From assembly GCA_029532415.1 (NCBI GenBank), contig JAQOTA010000054.1:3410001-3474000 (forward strand): a DNA stretch of 64,000 nucleotides. The letters are read 5' to 3'. The position numbers and the translations under genes were made by a program. Shown here piece after piece: positions 57,578 to 64,000 of the stretch. The notes beneath the pieces are model-generated. The model made no database searches. It had not been told where the DNA came from and was given only the letters and a program-made list of their open reading frames with translations. The first letter of the stretch is position 1. Each line of letters opens with the position of its first letter. The stretch comes from Marasmius tenuissimus (taxonomy: Eukaryota > Basidiomycota > Agaricomycetes > Agaricales > Marasmiaceae).

Positions 57578-59870
57578 ATGACCTCCACTATCGACCAGAC
57601 AGGCTCTGTTCTGTTGTCGGCAATCGCGGGTAAGTGGTCAAGAGAGCACCACTCTGAAAATCTCAACAATGGTATATAAAACAGGACGCAAGATCGGACC
57701 ACAACCTGAGACGAATTCCTCGAAAGGATCAGAATTTGATGTCAACGGAGCTTATCCGTGCGCAAGGCCGCTCATCCCCTCAGACCTTCCTCGACCTCCT
57801 CTCGCTCCTGCTGTTCGCAGACACATTTTCAGGCCATCACCATGGCTAGGCGCAAAGCATGACGGATATCCGCTTTTGCCTTTCCAGGACTATTTGAAAG
57901 CTCGACGGACCAGTACAGGCAGCGAGTCCTTCGATGCTCAGGAATATGCCGCACTCTATCAGAGCCAGCTCACATTCGGCCTATTGGAGGCAGTCATGGA
58001 GATCAAGCTGTCCGAGAGTATGATGGTGGCTACCAGAGGCGGGGGCACCGTCCTGATCGACGAGAATCTCCCGGACCTACTGGCCGATTGGCGTTGTCGC
58101 ATCAAGCGACTCGGCAGGAGCGAGGAATGTCGAAAATGGTTCGGTCGCGTTGAAGAAGCATTACGATTCGCCCATCGCTTTCTTTTGATGGAGGTCACTA
58201 GACTGCGCAGCAGCCCCTTCCGACTTGCCAACGTTCTTTGGGAGTCGCATTGTGCGATCTTGCTTACTTGTGCCGCGATTGGGGAAGTTTTGCATTCCTC
58301 GAGGCGAATTTTCCCCCCCGAGTTCCCCCGTCAGAGTCTCTCCTGGTCGCTCATTGACGACTTTGCAGACCTAAATGCCCTGGACATGCTTAAGAATGGC
58401 TGGTGCCCATTTGTTGTCAGGATCGTTCGAGGAAGTGGGATTTGTGGGGCTTCATATGCGAGCACAAGGCATCCCTTTGTGCGCGAAGGGATTAACGGCC
58501 ACGAAAACTGCAGCGAGCAAGCTTGCATTCTCAACAATATCGACACTTCCACATATCACAACAACCATACTACACCTTGTTGTGGCTGTACCTACATCAA
58601 GCCACCTTTGGGGTCCATACTGGAGTATCTGCGAGCAGGGGAAATTCCCGTTGTACGTTATGACCCGACAGTCCGCCAACTATTGGCCTTGCCAGCATCT
58701 AGCACGACCGGCTATGTAGCCATTTCTCACGTTTGGGCGGACGGCTTAGGGAGTACAACAGAGGTTGGACTGCCGCTATGCCAGATCAAGCTGCTCACGA
58801 GCAAAGTGGAGGACACACGTGCCGGAAACGTCTTCTGGATGGACTCCTTGTGCGTGCCTGCGGAACCAGAATTGCGAAAGAAGGCGATTCGGCTCATGGC
58901 AAAGACATATCGAGAAGCCAGTGCGACACTCGTTTTTGACTCTGGCATTCGTCATTGCTCAGCGTCGGCTCCGTTGGAAGAAAAATTGCTCGCTGTCCTG
59001 TCTTGTGGATGGATGCAACGTCTCTGGACCTTGCAGGAAGCCCTGTTGGCCCGTCACCTCATCTTTGCCTTCGAAGACCGCTTGGAGAACATCGACAGCC
59101 TGATTCCAGTCGGGGAGGATCTTCTTGACTGCCTCTTGACAGGATTGTGTGCCGAAATATTTCGAATGACGAAGCACCAGCGATCCGTCGACTCTACAAC
59201 GTTCGGTATAGGCGATTTGTCCAGTTCACTGCAGTGGAGATCGACAAGCAAGAGCGAAGATGAAACTCTGGCCATCGCCGGTTTGGCAAACATCGATGCG
59301 AAGGAATTGATCAACCTGCCCCCACACGAACGTATGCGCACTTTTCTCCTTCGTGTCCGAAACCTCCCACCCAATATCATCCTAATGTCAGCTCCCAAAC
59401 TCAAAGAGCCTGGTTTTCATTGGGCTCCGCAGACGCTGATGCAAAAGGGAGGATCGCCGATGGCTATCTTGAGCACTTACGAAGCCATCTGTACGCCAGC
59501 TGGTCTCCTGGCTGAATATACTGCGCTCTATTTCGAGGTGACGGAGGCCCACATAAATACCTCGTGGGTTCTTTCCAACGTTACGAAGGGCACTTTTTAT
59601 GAAGCAACGGTAGTGATTTCGGACAACCTTGAAGAGACGTATTCATGCAATACCCTCCTGATGATGGAGTTACCTGGGCCTTCCAATCTTGGCGTATGCG
59701 CAGCGGTTCTCGTCACAGGAGCCGATAAGGAGGAGCAAGGGGACAGGATGGTCTGCCAGTATCAACGACGACTTCTCCTTATCGAGGTTCCCGAGTTCAA
59801 AATACGGCGGGAAAATCCAACGAACGTGGTAGAGGCACGTTCGGGAAGAATGTTGACGAGGGTTACCTGA
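57578..59870 (+). CDS. HET-domain protein 4 (long N-terminal region)
   Basis: Exons 57578-57629 and 57685-59870; 745 aa. The start ATG-ACC-TCC-ACT joined through a canonical GTAAGT..ACAG intron was preferred over ATG 57669, which lies inside that intron. Residues 1-320 are unlike the other three and include a cysteine/histidine cluster (NTTPCCGC-type: HTTPCCGCTYIKPP). The HET domain then reads GYVAISHVWADGLG, VFWMDSLCVPAEPELRKKAIRLMAKTYREASATLVFDSG and WMQRLWTLQEALLA, a more canonical version than those of the neighbours. A C-terminal region of about 230 residues (DETLAIAGLAN onward) has no recognised domain. It belongs to a different HET subfamily from genes 1-3. Confidence 0.88.
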
Positions 59871-60144
59871 AGTCGACTACATGCTTCTGTACTGTATCTA
59901 CTGCTTGGACAGCGAGCATGCATATGTAAAATTAGAAGAATCAATGAACTCAAATGAACCTCCCCTTCACCACGTACCCAACCATGTCCAAGCAGATGTG
60001 GTTCCATTCCTTTAATCCGATTGCCATCTGTCGCTACACAGTCACTCGTGGGAGCTGTGTCTCCTAAATGTCTTTACGCAGTCATCTTAATGCATAGAAA
60101 AGGCTCTTTAAGACCATCGAGGGCGTGGCACTCCTGCTACTACG

Positions 60145-61293
60145 ATGCCTCCATCACCCCAATTCGCACCACTATCTGGACACATCGCTGCCCATCTCCC
60201 CGCTCTCAGAGACCAATGGAAGAACCCAGACGATATTCTCTCGATTCTAATGGTGATCGGAGGAGACATCGTTCGCAGCGCACTCTCCCAGCTTGCTTCC
60301 TCGCATTCTAGGTTCTTTACTCCAGTTGCATTCTCCTTTGGTTGGGTAGCCTACTCATTTTCCGCCATCCTTTCCGCCGTTGGATCTCGTCGACTCGTTT
60401 CTGATCCCGATTGTCGCTGTACTCTCATTGACGTCGAGTCGGGTTACTCACGGGACGTCAACTCGTGGGTCGTTTCCCGTCTGGTCCGCGACTATCAAAG
60501 CAGCCACAACCGACGTTCTGGTCTCGAGATCACCTTTTTCGACGCCGATCCGGATAAGGACACTGGGGTACCGGACCGTGATTGGGTATATTTCCTCGGA
60601 GTATTTGTAATCCTCCTTCAGATTGGGATTGCCACCATACCTGGTGCTCTGGATGGTAATTGGTTCGTAACGGTGGTTACCTGCGGTGGAAACCTTCTTG
60701 CGCAGCTCCAGGCGTCGCTGCCGCAGTGGAGGAGAGAGTTGTGGGATGCTCGCCCTATTAAGGCGGGGAAGCGAGAAGTAGTCTGCCTCACGAAGGGGAA
60801 CGGGAGCCCGTACGTGATGGTTATTCGGAGCGAGGGCAGCCTTAAACATCGCCGATTAAGGTTGGCTGATCTGGCAGGCGGGCAGGGAACAGCAGCAGCA
60901 GGATCGAAACGGACAATCTGTGCAATTCTGGCGCTCACGTTATTGTGGTTCGTCCTCCTTCTCACTATGCAAGGTGTGGAGGATGGCAACTGGTATATGC
61001 TTGCAATTGGAGCTACTGGAATGCTGCAAAACGTGATAGCAGCGGGAGCGCGTCGTGAGTCTGCTGCGTTAGGGTTTCACCTCCTGAAGCGTAGTACACT
61101 TCACGACGAGAAGGTATTCAAGGCAATCAAAGAGGCCGAGAAATCGGAACCAAGAGTAGGGCTTGCCTTATTGAGTATTTTCTTTCCCGGGGGTCTAAGG
61201 GAGCATGAGGAGAAATGGAGGCAAGAGACAAAGGAAAAGTACAAGCTGCAGCAGGAGAAAGAGGTGTCCGAAAGGGAAGCTGTGAAAAGTTGA
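60145..61293 (+). CDS. Multi-pass membrane protein, copy 2 (intact), unrecognised family
   Basis: Single exon, 382 aa. Hydrophobic segments: DILSILMVIGGDIVRSAL, FSFGWVAYSFSAILSAVG, WVYFLGVFVILLQIGIATI, and then ICAILALTLLWFVLLLTMQ with WYMLAIGATGMLQNVIAAG near residue 290, giving about four to five helices. A cytosol-like loop between has WRRELWDARPIKAGKREVVCLTKGNGS. The C-terminus is strongly charged (EHEEKWRQETKEKYKLQQEKE) and may form a coiled coil. I do not recognise the family. The flank before it (59871-60144) is duplicated, inverted, before copy 1. It stands between HET genes 4 and 3, as copy 1 stands beside HET gene 1. Lack of introns is unusual for this window. Confidence 0.85.
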   Translation: MPPSPQFAPLSGHIAAHLPALRDQWKNPDDILSILMVIGGDIVRSALSQLASSHSRFFTPVAFSFGWVAYSFSAILSAVGSRRLVSDPDCRCTLIDVESGYSRDVNSWVVSRLVRDYQSSHNRRSGLEITFFDADPDKDTGVPDRDWVYFLGVFVILLQIGIATIPGALDGNWFVTVVTCGGNLLAQLQASLPQWRRELWDARPIKAGKREVVCLTKGNGSPYVMVIRSEGSLKHRRLRLADLAGGQGTAAAGSKRTICAILALTLLWFVLLLTMQGVEDGNWYMLAIGATGMLQNVIAAGARRESAALGFHLLKRSTLHDEKVFKAIKEAEKSEPRVGLALLSIFFPGGLREHEEKWRQETKEKYKLQQEKEVSEREAVKS

Positions 61294-61415
61294 GGTACAT
61301 CATATTGGCTTAGTTTACGCTGTAGTGCCACTTGTAATTTACTCGATCAAAATGTCTCCGGATTCATCGTCCATAAACGGTTGAACTAAACTGATTTGAG
61401 TGCCCATTCCAAGCT

Positions 61416-63452
61416 CTACGAAGTGACGCAAAATTTCCAGAACGTGATAATGGGTACTGGCACGGACCTGGCTTTGTTCACAACATTATCTGATCCGGAG
61501 AATTTCCCTAGCCTGACCCACAGGACGGACTGGACACACCAGCCAAAAATAAACTCCTTGGTAGTTCCGGTGCTTCGTATGTCTTCGTCGAGATTCGATG
61601 AGGCGAACAGTCGGCGACAAAGCTCCATCGACAAGTGATCCGGTATCTCAAACACCACCCTCTGATCGTCTCTATTCAAAGAATCAAGTACCTTCCGCGG
61701 ATAATCGTGCGGTATCAGCTTCAAGGCATGATCCGCCTTTCTCCTTGCCTTTATCGAAAGATCGAGCTTGCGAGCCATGAATCTCCGAATCGCAGCGTCT
61801 TTCTGGCCACCTCCCATGATCACGACATCAGCACGATCGAGGTCCTCCATCTCCCCATCCTCCACTTCATCTCCTTCAGCCTGAAAGCCAGGCGTGAGGT
61901 CTCTTCGTGACACAGATTTGAACCGAGATATAGATTGCGTATCCAGCTCTCGGTCCAAGTCGTCTAGTCGTACACGAGCAGGAGTGTTCGCCATGTACCG
62001 TTGAGTTGTCATCCCCATCTCCCGTGCGCTATCTAGCCCCGATCTCGAAAAACACCTCCATAACGGAACCTCGATACACGTGTTCGGACTGTCATCCTTG
62101 AGCAGTAGAGCCTGCGCTAGTGCAACTGTCGCTTTGAGACGGTCGTTCTTGGTGAAATGAGCAGGATCAATCGTCACATCCAAGAGACCCATCACACTGA
62201 AGACAACGTCAACAGGGCGTGCCGATATACGCCATTGCACGGACTCCCAGACGTCGCGGAAACGCGCGAGGTGTATTGCTGTGGGTTCCCGATACTGTTG
62301 TCGTTTATCCAGGGCCTGGGCGAATTGGCGTCGACGTTCTTGTGAGCCATCTCTGTCGTCATCGTATAGACCTAGCTGCGCTTTGAAGTACTCCTCAATA
62401 TGCATGCTATGGACGACGATCTCTGGGGGCGATCCGACCAGCTCAGTATAGAGCACCTTCACAGCCGGCGCCACCATAACTTCCTGAAAAGTCCAGGCGC
62501 GTTCAACCCATTCAGTTTCCTCGAACTTTGCGGGGTATCGTCTGAGCCCGGCCGGGAGGACAAAGCAAATAGCACAATCTTTGTAGACATCGTACATGTG
62601 CATGATTTGCCAGCGCTTGTCCCGCTTCCCTTCCGTCGTGGGCATTTGTGCGATGCACAGGCGATCCAGCCATAGCAAAGAGATATTCGCCTCGAGGGAA
62701 GCCATGCAAGTGTGTCGCAAAACGTCAACGCTGATCGGCCCCCCATCGTTGCGTTCTTCGCAATCGACGAGAATGTCGCCACGCGTGGTAAGTTTCTTGT
62801 CGAGCTCTCTTGGGCTGAGGCTTTTCCAGACGTGAGAGATGGCGGCATATTGCCCTCTTGGCAACTCTGGGGTTTCCCAGATCTGTAGGATATTCTCGTT
62901 GACAAGGCGGGAGCAATCGATGAAGCGGTACCGTTCGGGAGTAATGAAGGGCGTCAGGTCGATATACGGCGAGACGGCAGTCTGTAGGTCTGCAATGGGC
63001 TCGCGGAAGATAATCGTGCCGGCCTGGGTAGTGATGGTAGGAAGTTTGCGGGGGCTCGTAGGCGCTTCTTCGTTGATTTGTTCTCCTTCTGGATTGTATA
63101 CAGCAAGAGGGAAGTTACTGCCGTATTTTCCCGTTTGAAGATATTGCCCACTAAACACTGCAGAACCTGTAGTTATCGATTCTACTGGTCTCTGCTGAGA
63201 AGTACCCACATCAGTCCAGTCTTGAAGTCTCGGATCGGTGTAAAATTAACTTGCCTGGTCCTCAGTCATCACTCTGTGACTACCCTCTGTCTGTCTGATA
63301 CTTGTCCGTGAAGCGACAGCGTTGTCCGTTTTCCCAAAAGAACCAGTAGAGACTACGTCGCTCTGAATAGTAGACATAGCTGTGGTCTCCGGCGGCGGTA
63401 CTGCGACTTCCGGGTTACGAGTTACAGTTCCTGGGTTGCCGCCCTCAGACAT
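61416..63452 (-). CDS. HET-domain protein 3
   Basis: Exons 63452-63255 and 63194-61416; 658 aa. The N-terminus is disordered (GNPGTVTRNPEVAVPPPETT). The HET domain reads YIDLTPFITPERYRFIDCSRL, YAAISHVWKSLS, LLWLDRLCIAQMP, WQIMHMYDVYKDCAICFVLPAG and WVERAWTFQEVMVAP, with SARPVDVVFSVMGLLDV after it. The 60-nt intron has donor CAG|GCAAGT, a strong GC-type donor, with a CTGAT branch and TCTCAG acceptor; it joins DQ to QRPVES in phase 0. An upstream in-phase exon (63529-63512, MRQWFR) joined across 63511-63462 could extend the start. It is closest to HET gene 1 in layout and length. Confidence 0.85.
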
Positions 63453-64000
63453 GGGACCTACCTAAGGATTATTAGTTGCCCTTGAACGTTTCTGAAAGCG
63501 ATGTTACACACCCGAAACCATTGTCGCATGTCCGTCCATGAAGGAACACAATTGCACAACATTCTACCAGGAATCGTCGTGAGAGAGCTCGAAGGGATTT
63601 ATAAGGGCATTACACAGTGGGTTGTCACCGCGTGGACCCAGCGTGGAAGGGCTGCAGGTATGAAGGCAACGGTCGTGCCGAGTGATGGGACTCGGGAATG
63701 AGATTGAAGGGATGCATGTTCCATGGTGGTGGTGGTACGTGGTGAAGCTTCGAAGCATCGACTTCTGAGTCCTCTTCGGAACTCTCATCTCGGGCGTCGG
63801 AACAATCATAAACGTCTGCACACAGAACATCAAACCTTGTTGTTCAACCTAACCGATCTCAGGCAATTACTGCGCTTCTGTCCATTTCGATCGTTCGTTG
63901 GCGAAGCTCACAGTGTCCTAGAACGGCGTCAAAGCAAGATGTATAGGTCTCCTAAGTAGTGCTTACTCATTCACTGTATCTTCCCATACATCACATACAC
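63453..64000. other. Upstream flank of HET gene 3 to the window edge
   Basis: It holds a possible 6-codon upstream exon (63512-63529) and, near 63715-63745, a GGTGGTGGTGGTACGTGGTGAAG stretch resembling the flank at about 52215-52240. No gene is supported. Confidence 0.4.

Noticed and set aside
57669..57684. ATG 57669 as start of HET gene 4
   Set aside because: It falls within a canonical GTAAGT..ACAG intron whose removal joins an ATG exon at 57578 in phase.
1..64000. CRISPR arrays, prokaryotic operons or phage genes
   Set aside because: No spaced short direct repeats were seen, and spliceosomal introns throughout show eukaryotic nuclear DNA.

Overview
The window looks like nuclear DNA of a filamentous basidiomycete, probably an Agaricomycete. 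Nearly every gene is broken by many introns of about 42-80 nt with GT..AG ends and CTRAY-like branch sites. The gene content is fungal: HET-domain proteins, a siderophore transporter, a ferric reductase, GH18, MACPF and ankyrin giants. There are no operons. All exon chains below were built by hand; reading phase was checked at each listed junction, and unresolved 5' ends are flagged.

Layout. 0-4.3 kb: C-terminal half of a MACPF protein (left edge), then a tandem pair of small secreted proteins, the first with an in-frame TGA. 4.3-13.9 kb: a 15-exon, 1829-aa ankyrin protein with a nucleotidyltransferase-like N-terminus, bracketed by two related MITEs, then a proline/serine-rich PPxY protein ending in a CaaX box. 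15-30 kb is mostly housekeeping: GH18 glycosidase, TFIIE beta and VPS29 (divergent pair), a METTL16-type RNA methyltransferase, a type-B carboxylesterase, MsrA and a HELLS/LSH-type SNF2 remodeller. 30-36 kb: a siderophore transporter with an iron-GATA site upstream, a nested fold-back repeat, a tandem pair of secreted PEBP-like genes and a small membrane-anchored protein. 36-45 kb: RRP6 exosome exonuclease, an MFS drug/H+ antiporter with two GC-AG introns, and a ferric reductase. 46-51 kb: a tandem pair of SET-domain genes, each with a 7-nt first coding exon. 51-63.5 kb: an accessory block of four HET (heterokaryon-incompatibility) genes interleaved with two inverted copies of an unrecognised multi-pass membrane protein, one intact and one frameshifted.

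How it fits together. The siderophore transporter and ferric reductase both belong to iron uptake. RRP6, METTL16, TFIIE beta, SNF2 and VPS29 are core functions. The 51-63.5 kb block resembles an allorecognition / programmed-cell-death island, and the HET plus membrane-protein pairing is the best candidate for something undescribed. Local duplication is a theme: secreted pair, PEBP pair, SET pair, membrane-protein pair and HET family.
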